Shown piece after piece: positions 1 through 8,589 of a stretch of 9,613 bases of DNA. The stretch is from Candidatus Agrococcus pullicola (GTDB taxonomy: Bacteria > Actinomycetota > Actinomycetes > Actinomycetales > Microbacteriaceae). The notes under the pieces were generated by a model that saw only the letters and a list, made by a program, of their open reading frames with translations, was not told the DNA's origin and ran no database searches. Location: assembly GCA_019115685.1 (NCBI GenBank), contig DXDC01000488.1:1-9613 (forward strand). Direction: 5' to 3'. Position 1 is the first letter of the stretch, and the number at the start of each line of letters is the position of its first letter. The position numbers and the translations under genes are program-made.

Positions 1-158
1 CGGTGCTGTTCCTGGCCGATCATCCGCTGACCGGCGGATACCCGATCATCGGATCCGTTATCGACGACGACCTGGATCTTGCCGGCCAGTTGCCGCCCGG
101 CGCGCTAGTCCGTTTCCGCATCGCATCCGGCGGCGAAATCCAGGGCAGAAGACAGTGA
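1..158 (+). CDS. pxpC: 5-oxoprolinase subunit C / biotin-dependent carboxyltransferase family protein, C-terminal end only
   Basis: The gene enters from the left edge with its reading frame at base 3; 51 codons remain before TGA at 156-158. The visible peptide starts VLFLADHPLTGGYPIIGSV and later has LPPGALVRFR, which matches the conserved end of the PxpC/KipA/AHS2 family (DHP-TGGYP block, then a PGxxVRFR strand). Family members form the C subunit of ATP-dependent 5-oxoprolinase (PxpABC) and resemble the carboxyltransferase half of urea carboxylase. They act in the cytoplasm. The next gene, a biotin carboxylase/carrier fusion, starts 13 bases after the stop with its Shine-Dalgarno overlapping the last base of the stop, so the two are probably co-translated. 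Whether the substrate here is 5-oxoproline, urea or something else cannot be told from this fragment. The family call is fairly sure; the exact subunit role is inferred. Confidence 0.8.
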   Translation, partial: VLFLADHPLTGGYPIIGSVIDDDLDLAGQLPPGALVRFRIASGGEIQGRRQ

Positions 159-166
159 AGGAGGGG
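158..166 (+). promoter_or_regulatory. Strong ribosome binding site that decides the TTG start of the biotin carboxylase gene
   Basis: AAGGAGGGG is close to the ideal anti-16S sequence and sits five bases before TTG at 172. Its first A is the last base of the upstream pxpC stop codon. No ATG or GTG in the right frame lies near it, and the protein from the TTG starts MEKILIANRGEIAVRVIRAC, the typical N-terminus of biotin carboxylases. This supports the TTG start and translational coupling. Confidence 0.85.
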
Positions 167-171
167 CGACA

Positions 172-1884
172 TTGGAAAAGATCCTGATCGCCAACCGCGG
201 AGAGATAGCGGTGCGCGTCATCCGAGCCTGCGCGGAGGCCGGCTACACGTCTGTCGCAGTGTACGCAGACCAAGACGTCGACGCCATGCACGTTCGGCTC
301 GCCGACGAGGCCTATGCGCTGCCCGGCACGAGCGCGTCGGAGACCTACTTGAACGCGGAACGACTGCTTGCTGCCGCGGAGTCGGCGGGGGCCGATGCCG
401 TTCACCCCGGATACGGCTTTCTGTCGGAGAACGCGGAATTCGCTAGAGCGGTCGAACAGGCGGGTCTCATCTGGATCGGGCCCGCGCCCGAAACGATAGA
501 GGCCCTCGGCGACAAAGTCACGGCAAGAAGCATCGCTGTTCGCATCGGCGCTCCTTTGGCGGCGGGAACGGAAGAGCCGCTGCGGGATGCGCAGGAGGCA
601 CTCGCGTTCGCGAGAGAGCACGGTGCTCCGGTCGTCATCAAGGCCGCGTTCGGCGGCGGCGGACGCGGGCTGAAGATCGCGAGGTCTGTCGATGACGTCG
701 CAAGCGCCTTCGACTCCGCCACTCGCGAGTCGGTAGCTGCGTTCGGCCGACCCGAGTGCTTCATCGAGCGCTATCTCGAACGCGCTCGCCACGTAGAAGC
801 GCAGATCCTCGGCGACGGGGAGGGCAACGTCATCGTCGTCGGAGATCGTGACTGCTCGCTCCAGCGAAGAAGCCAGAAGCTCGTGGAAGAAGCTCCCGCT
901 CCGGGGCTGACGCAGCAGCAACGAGCGCGCATCCACGATGCCGCTCGCGATATCTGCGCAGCCGTGCAGTATCGGGGGGCGGGCACCGTCGAGTTCCTGC
1001 TCGCGGAAGACGGCACCGTTTCGTTCCTCGAGGTGAACACGCGTCTGCAAGTCGAACATCCCGTCACGGAGGCCGTCACGGGAGTCGATCTCGTGCAGGA
1101 GCAGTTCAGGATCGCGGAGGGGCGCGGCATGTCGATCACCGCTACTCCGGAGCCGAACGGCCACGCGTTCGAGTTTCGTCTCAATGCGGAAGATCCCGGG
1201 CGTGGATTCTTGCCGTCACCGGGCAGGATACAGGGATTGCGAGTCCCGGGCGGGCCAGGCGTCCGCTGGGACGCGGGAGTCGAAGCCGGTGACGTGGTCG
1301 AATCGGCATTCGATTCGCTGGCGGCCAAATTGATCGTGCACGCTCCCGATCGTGATTCCGCGCTCGTACGTTCGCGACGAGCGCTCCGAGAGCTCGAAGT
1401 GACCGGCGTCGCGACCGTCCTTCCCTTCGCGAGGGCAGTCGTGGAGGCACGAGACTTTCAGACCGATTCGTTCAGCGTCACGACGCAGTGGATAGCAGCT
1501 GAGCTCATGCCCCGACTGGAAGCGCAGTCGCGCACTCTCCGGGCCGATCACCGCGAGCTCCAAAGGGTAGCCATCGAAATCGACGGTAGGCGTGTCGTAC
1601 TCGGCGTTCCACCCGGGCTCTTCGCGCTGGGCCCCCAGTCCGCAACCGGCGAAGCAGCATCGGACGAGGGTGACGAAACCGGAGTGCGCGCACCCGTTCC
1701 AGGTTCCCTCGTCACCTGGCTGATCGATGACGGAGCGAAGATTGAGGAGGGCGACGAAGTCGCGGTAATCGACGCGATGAAGATGGAGACGAGGGTTGCC
1801 TCCCACCGGGCCGGTACGCTCGTGCACGAAGTGTCCGAAGGCGAAAGCGTGGCTGTCGACCAGGTGATCGCCCGCATCGAATGA
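172..1884 (+). CDS. Biotin carboxylase / biotin carboxyl carrier protein fusion (acetyl/propionyl-CoA carboxylase alpha-like)
   Basis: This 570-residue cytoplasmic enzyme should carboxylate its own biotin using ATP and bicarbonate, then pass the carboxyl group to a partner carboxyltransferase. Residues 1-115 form the N-terminal biotin carboxylase domain (ILIANRGEIAVRVIRA). The ATP-grasp domain follows, with K157 and the glycine loop GGGGRG (161-166), then E287, N289, R291, Q293 and E295 in EVNTRLQVEHPVTE. The C-terminal biotin carboxylase part has FRLNAEDP near 335-342. After a variable linker, residues 504-570 are a biotinyl domain with DAMKME; K537 is the expected biotin site. The length fits actinobacterial BC-BCCP alpha chains (about 570-600). 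Its start is the TTG at 172. Position right after pxpC suggests it serves a PxpB/PxpC-type carboxyltransferase rather than fatty acid synthesis, but an acyl-CoA carboxylase role (accC- or accA-like) remains possible. The fold and chemistry are sure; the acceptor substrate is not. Confidence 0.93.
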   Translation: MEKILIANRGEIAVRVIRACAEAGYTSVAVYADQDVDAMHVRLADEAYALPGTSASETYLNAERLLAAAESAGADAVHPGYGFLSENAEFARAVEQAGLIWIGPAPETIEALGDKVTARSIAVRIGAPLAAGTEEPLRDAQEALAFAREHGAPVVIKAAFGGGGRGLKIARSVDDVASAFDSATRESVAAFGRPECFIERYLERARHVEAQILGDGEGNVIVVGDRDCSLQRRSQKLVEEAPAPGLTQQQRARIHDAARDICAAVQYRGAGTVEFLLAEDGTVSFLEVNTRLQVEHPVTEAVTGVDLVQEQFRIAEGRGMSITATPEPNGHAFEFRLNAEDPGRGFLPSPGRIQGLRVPGGPGVRWDAGVEAGDVVESAFDSLAAKLIVHAPDRDSALVRSRRALRELEVTGVATVLPFARAVVEARDFQTDSFSVTTQWIAAELMPRLEAQSRTLRADHRELQRVAIEIDGRRVVLGVPPGLFALGPQSATGEAASDEGDETGVRAPVPGSLVTWLIDDGAKIEEGDEVAVIDAMKMETRVASHRAGTLVHEVSEGESVAVDQVIARIE

Positions 1885-1917
1885 GGGTTGTGGATCTTCT
1901 GTGTCGGCCGTCAGGCT

Positions 1918-1929
1918 TAGACTTGCAAG
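1918..1929 (+). promoter_or_regulatory. Putative uvrA promoter -10 box with leaderless start; overlapping 8-bp palindrome
   Basis: TAGACT at 1918-1923 fits the actinobacterial TAnnnT -10 pattern. Exactly six bases separate it from GTG at 1930, so transcription would begin at or next to the start codon. No Shine-Dalgarno-like sequence precedes the GTG, which agrees with a leaderless mRNA. No good -35 is seen 16-18 bases upstream, which is common in this phylum. CTTGCAAG (1922-1929) is a perfect palindrome overlapping the end of the -10 and touching the GTG. I see no LexA-type box (GAAC-N4-GTTC) in the 45-base gap. The same TAGACT hexamer lies upstream of the superoxide dismutase gene. Confidence 0.55.
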
Positions 1930-4800
1930 GTGGCCAAATCGACTTCGAATTCCCCCACTCGTAAGGTGTCCAACCCTGAGCTGACCGTGAAGGGCGCGAG
2001 GGTCCACAACCTGAAGAATGTCAACGTTTCCGTACCCCGCGATTCGCTCATTGTCTTCACGGGTCTCTCGGGTTCCGGGAAATCATCGCTCGCGTTCGAC
2101 ACCGTCTTCGCGGAAGGCCAGCGGCGTTACGTCGAGTCGCTCTCCGCCTACGCGCGGCAGTTCCTGGGGCAGGTGGATCGGCCGGACGTCGACTTCATCG
2201 ACGGGTTGAGTCCCGCCGTTTCCATAGATCAGAAATCGACGAACCGGAACCCCCGCTCCACCGTCGGGACCATCACGGAGATCTACGACTACATGCGGTT
2301 GCTGTGGGCTCGCATCGGTATCCCGCACTGCCCCGTCTGCGGTGAACGCATCCAGCGCCAAACGGTGCAGCAGATTGCCGATGAGCTCATGGAGCTGCAG
2401 GAGGGAACCCGTTATCAATTGCTCGCACCCGTCGTGCAGCAGAAGAAGGGCGAATTCCAGGACACCATCCGCAACTTCATTGCGACGGGCTACTCGCGAG
2501 CGGTGATCGACGGGGAGCTCGTTCGACTCGACGAAGCGCCCGCACTCAAGAAGCAGGTCAAGCACGACATCTCCGTAGTCGTCGATCGACTCGTCGCCGG
2601 CCCAGACATCCTCACCAGGCTGACCGATTCGCTAGAGACCGCGCTGCGCCTCGCGGACGGACTCGTCACGATCGACTACGTCGATGACGGCACTTCACGT
2701 ACCTTCAGCGAACGACTCGCATGTCCGAACCGTCATCCCGTCACGCTCACCGAGATCGAGCCCCGAACGTTCTCGTTCAACGCGCCGTTCGGCTCCTGCA
2801 AGACGTGCGACGGGATCGGGACCCGCCTGCAGGCAGACGCCGATCTCGTGATCGGCGACCCGGAGCTTTCCATCAACGATGGTGCCATCGTGCCGTGGAC
2901 ACAGGGCAACAAGGGGCTGTACCGCTACTTCGAAAGGCTCCTTTCCGGAGTCGCCAACGACTTCGGATTCTCACTCGACACTCCCTGGGAGGAGCTTGCG
3001 GAGGAGACACGAGAATTGATTCTGCACGGTGCGGAGGACAACGTCGTCGTGCAGTGGCGCAACCGCTGGGGGCGCAAGCTCAGCTATTCCTCCGGCTATG
3101 AGGGAGTGCTGCCCTGGGTGCTCAGGAAGCACAGCGAGTCGGAGTCGGATTGGTCGCGAAGCAAATACGGTCAATTGCTTCGCGAGACACCGTGTCCGGC
3201 CTGTCACGGGGCGAGATTGACGGCAGAAGTGCTCGCCGTACGGGTCGCCGGCCACTCGATCGCGGACGTCACGGACATGAGTCTGGCCGACTCGCACGCG
3301 TTCATGCAGACACTCGAGCTGACCGAGCGCGAAACGATGATCGCCGCTGCCGTACTGCGCGAGATTCGGGCGCGCCTCGACTTCCTTCTGGAGGTCGGTC
3401 TCGGCTATTTGACGATGTCGCGGGCCGCCGGAACCCTGTCCGGCGGCGAGGCGCAGCGCATCCGGCTAGCGACCCAGATCGGTTCAGGGCTCACGGGTGT
3501 GCTGTACGTGCTCGACGAGCCGTCCATCGGCCTGCACCAGCGCGACAATAGAAGACTCATCACGACCCTCGAGTCGCTTCGGGATCTCGGCAACACCCTC
3601 ATCGTCGTCGAACACGACGAGGACACGATCCGGACGGCCGACTGGATCGTCGACATCGGTCCAGGAGCGGGCGAGCACGGGGGAGAGGTCGTCCACTCGG
3701 GGTCCTACGAGGACCTCGTGCAGAATGCACGCTCCCTGACGGCCGATTACCTGGCGGGAAGGAAGGTGATTCCGCTTCCCGAACAACGCCGCGCTGTCGA
3801 CGGCGAACGCATGCTTCGGATAGAGGGCGCGACCGCGAACAACCTCCAGAACGTTTCTGTCGACATTCCGCTCGGTCTGTTCGTTGCCGTTACGGGAGTC
3901 AGCGGCTCGGGGAAGTCGACGTTGATCAACGAAGTGCTGTACAAGGTGCTGGCGAACTCGCTCAACGGGGCGAAGCAGGTGCCTGCTCAGCACAAGCGCA
4001 TAACTGGGCTCGAACATCTCGACAAGGTCGTGCACGTGGATCAGGCGCCGATCGGTCGGACCCCGCGATCAAACCCTGCGACGTACACCGGGGTCTTCGA
4101 CAAGATTCGCACCCTCTTCGCTGAGACGGCGGAGGCGAAGGCCCGTGGATACCAACCGGGCAGGTTCTCCTTCAACGTGAAGGGCGGGCGCTGCGAGGCG
4201 TGCCAGGGTGACGGGACCATCAAGATCGAGATGAACTTCCTTCCGGACGTATACGTCGCGTGCGAGACCTGCAACGGGGCGCGGTACAACCGCGATACGC
4301 TCGCGGTGCACTACAAGGGCAAGAGCATCGCAGACGTTCTCGATATGCCGATAGAGGAGGCAGCCGAGTTCTTCGAGGCGATTCAGTCGATTCACCGCTA
4401 TCTCGCCACGCTCGTAGACGTAGGGCTCGGCTACGTCAGGCTCGGCCAGGCCGCGACGACGCTTTCGGGCGGAGAAGCGCAGCGCGTGAAGCTCGCAACA
4501 GAGCTCCAGCGGAGATCCAATGGGAGAAGCATCTACGTACTCGACGAACCTACAACCGGGCTGCATTTCGAGGATGTCCGGAAGCTCCTCGGCGTGCTCG
4601 ATTCGCTCGTCAAGAAGGGGAACTCCGTCATCACGATCGAGCACAATCTCGATGTCATCAAGTCCGCCGATTACATCATCGACCTCGGGCCGGAAGGGGG
4701 CGCGGGCGGCGGCACCGTAATCGCTACCGGCACACCCGAAGCGGTGGCGGAGATCAAGGATTCGTTCACCGGACAGTTCCTGAAGGAGCTGCTGCAGTAG
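1930..4800 (+). CDS. uvrA: UvrABC excision nuclease subunit A (damage-recognition ATPase)
   Basis: UvrA dimers bind damaged DNA with UvrB and start nucleotide excision repair. The 956-residue protein carries two ABC ATPase modules. Module one has Walker A GLSGSGKS (45-52), signature LSGGE (503-507) and Walker B VLYVLDEP (524-531). Module two has Walker [10 protein letters not shown] (656-664), signature LSGGE (845-849) and Walker B IYVLDEP (868-874). A complete second zinc module has C755, C758, C778 and C781. The first shows C265, H269, C290 and C293, with His taking the usual second Cys role. An extra conserved CPVC sits at 134-137. GTG at 1930 is chosen because it follows the -10 box directly; 17 residues precede the conserved [14 protein letters not shown], so GTG at 1966 is a less likely alternative. 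uvrC overlaps its stop. uvrB is not in the window. All key residues are intact. Confidence 0.97.
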   Translation: MAKSTSNSPTRKVSNPELTVKGARVHNLKNVNVSVPRDSLIVFTGLSGSGKSSLAFDTVFAEGQRRYVESLSAYARQFLGQVDRPDVDFIDGLSPAVSIDQKSTNRNPRSTVGTITEIYDYMRLLWARIGIPHCPVCGERIQRQTVQQIADELMELQEGTRYQLLAPVVQQKKGEFQDTIRNFIATGYSRAVIDGELVRLDEAPALKKQVKHDISVVVDRLVAGPDILTRLTDSLETALRLADGLVTIDYVDDGTSRTFSERLACPNRHPVTLTEIEPRTFSFNAPFGSCKTCDGIGTRLQADADLVIGDPELSINDGAIVPWTQGNKGLYRYFERLLSGVANDFGFSLDTPWEELAEETRELILHGAEDNVVVQWRNRWGRKLSYSSGYEGVLPWVLRKHSESESDWSRSKYGQLLRETPCPACHGARLTAEVLAVRVAGHSIADVTDMSLADSHAFMQTLELTERETMIAAAVLREIRARLDFLLEVGLGYLTMSRAAGTLSGGEAQRIRLATQIGSGLTGVLYVLDEPSIGLHQRDNRRLITTLESLRDLGNTLIVVEHDEDTIRTADWIVDIGPGAGEHGGEVVHSGSYEDLVQNARSLTADYLAGRKVIPLPEQRRAVDGERMLRIEGATANNLQNVSVDIPLGLFVAVTGVSGSGKSTLINEVLYKVLANSLNGAKQVPAQHKRITGLEHLDKVVHVDQAPIGRTPRSNPATYTGVFDKIRTLFAETAEAKARGYQPGRFSFNVKGGRCEACQGDGTIKIEMNFLPDVYVACETCNGARYNRDTLAVHYKGKSIADVLDMPIEEAAEFFEAIQSIHRYLATLVDVGLGYVRLGQAATTLSGGEAQRVKLATELQRRSNGRSIYVLDEPTTGLHFEDVRKLLGVLDSLVKKGNSVITIEHNLDVIKSADYIIDLGPEGGAGGGTVIATGTPEAVAEIKDSFTGQFLKELLQ

Positions 4801-6725
4801 TGTCCGATACCGTATCCTGGCGCCCACGGACGGCGGATATACCCGCCGCCCCGGGTGTCTATCGGTTCCGCGACGAAAAAGGGCGCATTCTCTACGTCGG
4901 GAAGGCCAAATCGCTCAAGCAACGACTCCAGAACTACTTCCAGCCACTCCCGAGTCTCCACGAGCGAACTCGTCGCATGGTGCTTACCGCCGCCAGCGTC
5001 GAGTGGACCATCGTGGGGTCCGAGTTCGAAGCGCTCCAGCTCGAATACACCTGGATCAAGGAGTATGAGCCACCGTTCAACGTCCAGTTCCGCGACGACA
5101 AGTCCTATCCCTATTTAGCGGTCACGATGGGGGAGAGCGTTCCGCGGGTCATGGTGACTCGCAACCGCGGCATCCGTGGAGCGCGATACTTCGGTCCGTA
5201 CACGAAGGTCTGGGCCATCCGTGAGACGCTCGACGCGCTGCTCAAAGCGTTTCCCATGCGATCGTGCTCGCAGGCGATTTTCAATAAGGCCCAGCGGGAT
5301 GGCAGGCCCTGTCTGCTCGGCGATATCGGCAAATGCTCGGCTCCCTGTGTCGCAAGAGTCACGGAAGCTGAGCACAGGGACATCGCGAAGCGGCTCATCT
5401 CCTTCATGTCGGGGGCTGACCAGGAATTCGTGGATGCTGTTCGCGAGCAGATGATGGCCGCCAGCGATGAGCTGCAGTTCGAACGCGCTGCGCGGCTGCG
5501 CGATCAGATCGTCGCCATGGAGACCGTGCTTGCGAAGACGTCCGTCGTCCTTGCCGATCGCGTGGACGCCGATGTCTTCGGCCTCGTGCACGATGAGCTG
5601 CAGGCTTCGCTGCACCTCTTCAGCGTGCGAAAGGGGCGCATTCGTGGAACGCGCAGCTGGGTCGTTGATACCGAGCTCGATCTTCCGGAGGGCGAACTGG
5701 CGGAACAGCTTCTGCGTATCGCCTACGACACGAACGCCGCCGACGAACTCTCCGCTCCCGCTCGCGAGGTGCTCCTGCCCATAACGCCCGAGAGTCCGGA
5801 AGCGGTCGAGCAGTGGTTGACGGCGCAGCGGCACGCGGCCGGGCTCGGAGGCAGAGTCACGGTGCGCAAGGCTCAGCGCGGAGAAAAGAAGCAGCTGACC
5901 GATTCTGCCACGGCGAACGCATCGCACGCGCTCCAGGTTTCCAGGACCAAGCGGTCCAGCGACTACGTCACGAGGACGCAAGCGCTGACCGATCTGCAGG
6001 AGGCGCTCGGCCTCGATCAAGCCCCATTGCGCATCGAGTGCTACGACATCTCCCATTTGGGCGGAACCGACGTCGTCGGCTCCATGGTGGTCTTCGAAGA
6101 CGGATTACCGAAGAAGGACCAGTACAGGAAGTTCTCGGTGCACGGCACGACGGACGATACCGCGTCGATGCACCAGGTCCTCACGCGGCGGTTGAAGTAC
6201 CTCCGCGGCATCGAGCAGGACCCGGAGCAGAACGAGAACCGGTTCTCCTATCCGCCCCAGCTGCTGTTGATCGACGGTGGGCTGCCGCAGGTGAATGCGG
6301 CGCAGCGAGCGCTGAAGGAATCGGGGGTCTCCAGCATTCCCATCGCGGGCATCGCGAAGCGACTGGAGGAGCTGTGGCTACCCGGTGACGAGTATCCCGT
6401 GATCCTCCCGAGAACCAGTGAGGCTCTGTATCTCGTGCAGCGCTTGCGCGATGAGGCGCACCGGTTCGCGCTTCGCTATCAGCGTACGAAGCGTTCCAGC
6501 GCGATCGAGAGTGAGCTCTCCGCCATACCGGGGCTCGGCCCCGCAAGGGTAAAAGCACTGCTGAAGCACTTCGGGTCCGCGAAGCGTGTGCGAGCCGCAA
6601 GCCCGGAGGAACTCGCGCAGGTCAAAGGCGTCGGCCCCGCACTGGCTGCTGCGGTCCACAACGCCCTCACTGGCGGTAGCATGAGTGAGCGAGCACAGGC
6701 TAGTGGACAGGACGAAACATCGTGA
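4800..6725 (+). CDS. uvrC: UvrABC excision nuclease subunit C (dual-incision endonuclease)
   Basis: UvrC makes the 3' and 5' cuts around a lesion marked by UvrA and UvrB. The 641-residue protein has the full domain set. The N-terminal GIY-YIG nuclease holds PGVYRF (18-23) and [11 protein letters not shown], with Y32, R42, E82 and N94 matching the known catalytic residues. A UVR motif for UvrB contact spans about 208-240 ([12 protein letters not shown]). The RNase H-like nuclease has D416 (CYDIS), D492 (LLIDGG) and H554 (DEAHRFA). A helix-hairpin-helix pair (about 571-623) contains [13 protein letters not shown] and [12 protein letters not shown]. The start is GTG at 4800, sharing one base with the uvrA TAG stop; AAGGAG at 4783-4788, inside uvrA, lies 11 bases upstream. 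The frame stays open further upstream within uvrA, but that stretch is a shadow: the family N-terminus fits the 4800 start. uvrA and uvrC are clearly translationally coupled. Confidence 0.97.
   Translation: MSDTVSWRPRTADIPAAPGVYRFRDEKGRILYVGKAKSLKQRLQNYFQPLPSLHERTRRMVLTAASVEWTIVGSEFEALQLEYTWIKEYEPPFNVQFRDDKSYPYLAVTMGESVPRVMVTRNRGIRGARYFGPYTKVWAIRETLDALLKAFPMRSCSQAIFNKAQRDGRPCLLGDIGKCSAPCVARVTEAEHRDIAKRLISFMSGADQEFVDAVREQMMAASDELQFERAARLRDQIVAMETVLAKTSVVLADRVDADVFGLVHDELQASLHLFSVRKGRIRGTRSWVVDTELDLPEGELAEQLLRIAYDTNAADELSAPAREVLLPITPESPEAVEQWLTAQRHAAGLGGRVTVRKAQRGEKKQLTDSATANASHALQVSRTKRSSDYVTRTQALTDLQEALGLDQAPLRIECYDISHLGGTDVVGSMVVFEDGLPKKDQYRKFSVHGTTDDTASMHQVLTRRLKYLRGIEQDPEQNENRFSYPPQLLLIDGGLPQVNAAQRALKESGVSSIPIAGIAKRLEELWLPGDEYPVILPRTSEALYLVQRLRDEAHRFALRYQRTKRSSAIESELSAIPGLGPARVKALLKHFGSAKRVRAASPEELAQVKGVGPALAAAVHNALTGGSMSERAQASGQDETS
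6655..6682 (+). promoter_or_regulatory. Possible internal promoter for rapZ-whiA within the end of uvrC
   Basis: TAGCAT (6677-6682) fits TAnnnT, and TCCACA (6655-6660) lies 16 bases before it, matching TTGACA at four of six positions. Transcription would start near 6689, about 33 bases before the rapZ GTG, leaving room for the weak AGGA (6709-6712) in the leader. The match could be chance in coding sequence. Confidence 0.25.
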
Positions 6726-7585
6726 GCGAAGCACGCGAAGTTCTCATCATCACCGGGCTCTCCGGCGCCGGGAGGACGACGGTCGCGAACGCACTCGAGG
6801 ATATCGGCTACTTCGTCGTCGATAATCTCCCGCCCGCGATGCTCAGGCAGCTCGTCGAACTGGTCGGTGCATCCGACTCCCTCCCTCGCCTCGCGATCGT
6901 CATCGATGTTCGAGGCGGCGTCCTGTTCGACGATGCGATTCAGCTGTTGCAGCTGCTCAAGGTCGAGTACTCGGTCACGCTCATCTTCCTCGAGGCGAGC
7001 GACGAGGCCATAGTTCGTCGCTTCGAGGCCGTTCGGCGGCCGCATCCGCTGCAGGGTGACGGAACCATCATCGACGGCATTCGCATGGAAAGGAATCGAC
7101 TGAGCGAGCTGCGTTCGCAGGCGGATCAGCTCATCGACACTTCGAACTTCAATGTTCACCAGTTGACGAAACGGATCATCGAGCACTACTCCGATTCCGG
7201 ACGGCCGAAGTTCACCCTCACGATTCTCAGCTTCGGCTTCAAGTACGGCCTGCCGGTCGATGCAGATCTCGTCATCGACATGCGTTTCATCCCGAACCCC
7301 TTCTGGAAACAGGAGCTCCGGGAGCTCACCGGCGAAGACGAGCGAGTCAGCGATTACGTCCTGCACCAGGCCGGTGCCGCAGAGTTTTTCGAGCGCTACG
7401 TTCATGCGCTGCAACCCGTGCTCGAAGGGTATCGGCGGGAGAACAAACGTCACGTCATTCTCGCCGTAGGCTGTACCGGTGGCAAACACCGTTCCGTTGC
7501 ATCCGCCCGCTATCTTGGGAAGCTGCTGGCCGACACCGCGGACTCCGTTGTGCGAGTCACCCACCGTGATCTTGGAAGAGAATAG
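6722..7585 (+). CDS. rapZ: RapZ-family P-loop protein (RNase adapter / nucleotide-binding YvcJ family)
   Basis: In E. coli RapZ guides RNase E to the GlmZ small RNA and so tunes amino-sugar synthesis; in Gram-positives YvcJ is a nucleotide-binding protein with a less clear role. This 287-residue cytoplasmic protein has Walker [10 protein letters not shown] (12-20), then [16 protein letters not shown]. The invariant P-loop lysine is arginine (R18), a change I recall as common in actinobacterial members. The C-terminal domain carries [25 protein letters not shown] and [10 protein letters not shown] (250-259), and ends HRDLGRE, all family hallmarks. GTG at 6722 overlaps the uvrC TGA in a GTGA arrangement, with AGGA nine bases upstream, so translation is probably coupled to uvrC. 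whiA follows after 12 bases; the YvcK gene often found between them is missing. The family is certain; the RNA target in this organism is unknown, since GlmY/GlmZ are enterobacterial. Confidence 0.95.
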   Translation: MSEAREVLIITGLSGAGRTTVANALEDIGYFVVDNLPPAMLRQLVELVGASDSLPRLAIVIDVRGGVLFDDAIQLLQLLKVEYSVTLIFLEASDEAIVRRFEAVRRPHPLQGDGTIIDGIRMERNRLSELRSQADQLIDTSNFNVHQLTKRIIEHYSDSGRPKFTLTILSFGFKYGLPVDADLVIDMRFIPNPFWKQELRELTGEDERVSDYVLHQAGAAEFFERYVHALQPVLEGYRRENKRHVILAVGCTGGKHRSVASARYLGKLLADTADSVVRVTHRDLGRE

Positions 7586-7597
7586 GAGACGAACAGC

Positions 7598-8575
7598 ATG
7601 GCGTTGACCGCCGATGTGAAACACGAGCTCGCGCGGATCCGTGCCCCCAGGCCGCAGACGCGAGCTGCTGAGGCATCAGCGATGTTGCGCTTTTCGGGAG
7701 GCCTCCACGTTATCCACGGCAGAGTGGCGGTCGAGTGTGAACTCGACACCGCCGATGCCGCGAGAAAGCTCGGTATGACGCTCCTCGAGCTCTACGGCGT
7801 TAAGGCCGAGATCGCCGTGATCTCTGGAAGCGGGGCCAAGTCCTCGCGGTCGTACCTGGTACGGGTCGTAACCGGTGGCGAGGTACTCGCACGGCAAACC
7901 GGACTCATCGACAATCGACACCGTCCGGTGCGCGGACTGCCCAACCGTTTGACGACGGGCTCGATCGACGATCTCGCGGGTGTGTGGCGAGGCGCCTTCC
8001 TCGTGCAGGGCTCCCTGACCGACCCGGGCCGGTCATCCTCCCTCGAAGTCATCTGCCCTACGAGTGAAGCCGGTATGGCCCTGGTCGGGGCGGCGAGCCG
8101 ATTGGGCATCCAGTCGAAGGCGCGAGAAGTGCGGGGACAGCACCGGGTCATGATCCGTGACAGTGACGACATCGCGCAGATGCTCGAGGTCATGGGCGCC
8201 GGTCAATCGGTCGAGGCCTGGACGCAGATGCGTCAGCGACGCGAGGTACGAGCCAACGCGAATCGTCTCGTCAACTTCGATGACGCCAATCTGCGCCGAT
8301 CAGCGCAAGCAGCAGTTGCCGCCTGTGCGCGAGTCGAGCGGGCATTCGAGATTCTGGGGGAGGACATTCCCGACCATCTCGTCTATGCCGGCAAGCTCCG
8401 CCTCGAGCATCGAGAGGCGAGCCTCGACGAACTGGGCCGCCTCGCGGATCCGCAGCTCACGAAGGATGCCGTCGCAGGGCGCATCAGGCGGCTGCTGGCG
8501 ATGGCGGACAAGCAGGCATCGGACAAGGGCGTGCCGGGAACCGACGCCGCAATCACGGATGACATGGAGGACTAG
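7598..8575 (+). CDS. whiA: DNA-binding transcriptional regulator WhiA
   Basis: WhiA controls sporulation septation in Streptomyces and affects cell division and chromosome segregation in non-sporulating Gram-positives. The 325-residue protein begins [14 protein letters not shown], the usual WhiA N-terminus. Residues from about 20 to 220 form the degenerate LAGLIDADG homing-endonuclease-like pair, with [19 protein letters not shown] at 130-148 and the [13 protein letters not shown] segment after it. The C-terminal helix-turn-helix domain includes [15 protein letters not shown] and VAGRIRRLL (about 272-304). It is a binding fold, not expected to cut DNA. ATG at 7598 has AGGAGA (7584-7589) eight bases upstream, overlapping the rapZ stop, which implies coupled translation. 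Nothing in the window suggests sporulation, so a growth or division role is more likely. The acidic end (residues after about 308) is variable in the family. Confidence 0.96.
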   Translation: MALTADVKHELARIRAPRPQTRAAEASAMLRFSGGLHVIHGRVAVECELDTADAARKLGMTLLELYGVKAEIAVISGSGAKSSRSYLVRVVTGGEVLARQTGLIDNRHRPVRGLPNRLTTGSIDDLAGVWRGAFLVQGSLTDPGRSSSLEVICPTSEAGMALVGAASRLGIQSKAREVRGQHRVMIRDSDDIAQMLEVMGAGQSVEAWTQMRQRREVRANANRLVNFDDANLRRSAQAAVAACARVERAFEILGEDIPDHLVYAGKLRLEHREASLDELGRLADPQLTKDAVAGRIRRLLAMADKQASDKGVPGTDAAITDDMED

Positions 8576-8589
8576 CCCCCGACGGCTAG
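8572..8589. repeat. Short inverted repeat spanning the whiA stop and the sod -10 box
   Basis: CTAGCC (8572-8577) and GGCTAG (8584-8589) are perfect inverted repeats around a six-base centre. The left arm contains the whiA TAG stop and the right arm overlaps the first three bases of the TAGACT box. It could be an operator or a feeble hairpin. It is too short and lacks a U-run to be a convincing terminator. Confidence 0.35.

Noticed and set aside
58..1164. A 368-codon open frame on the minus strand across pxpC and the biotin carboxylase gene
   Set aside because: It lies opposite a gene with complete catalytic motifs, shows no recognisable domain, and is arginine/serine/alanine-rich as expected for antisense frames in GC-rich codon usage.
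1885..1917. Possible terminator between the biotin carboxylase gene and uvrA
   Set aside because: Only the short CGGCCG palindrome is present, with no stable stem or U-run, so readthrough into uvrA remains possible.
1216..2007. A 263-codon minus-strand frame spanning the gap before uvrA
   Set aside because: It would run through the uvrA promoter and two conserved genes; no homologous feature or ribosome site supports it.
4260..4799. Upstream in-frame extension of uvrC inside uvrA, which would give an 821-residue protein
   Set aside because: The extension is an out-of-frame reading of UvrA's second ATPase module. The conserved UvrC N-terminus and a Shine-Dalgarno both fit the GTG at 4800.
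5478..5485. GTTCGAAC palindrome inside uvrC, considered as a LexA/SOS box
   Set aside because: The actinobacterial box has GAAC and GTTC separated by four bases in the opposite order; this one is in mid-gene and explained by the codons for QFERA.
6479..7624. A 381-codon open frame on the minus strand across the end of uvrC and all of rapZ
   Set aside because: It is antisense to two well-conserved genes, has no family motif, and its length follows from third-position G/C bias.
7598..8575. WhiA as an active LAGLIDADG homing endonuclease or mobile element
   Set aside because: WhiA proteins share the fold but lack the catalytic acidic motifs, and this gene sits in its usual conserved neighbourhood with an added helix-turn-helix domain.
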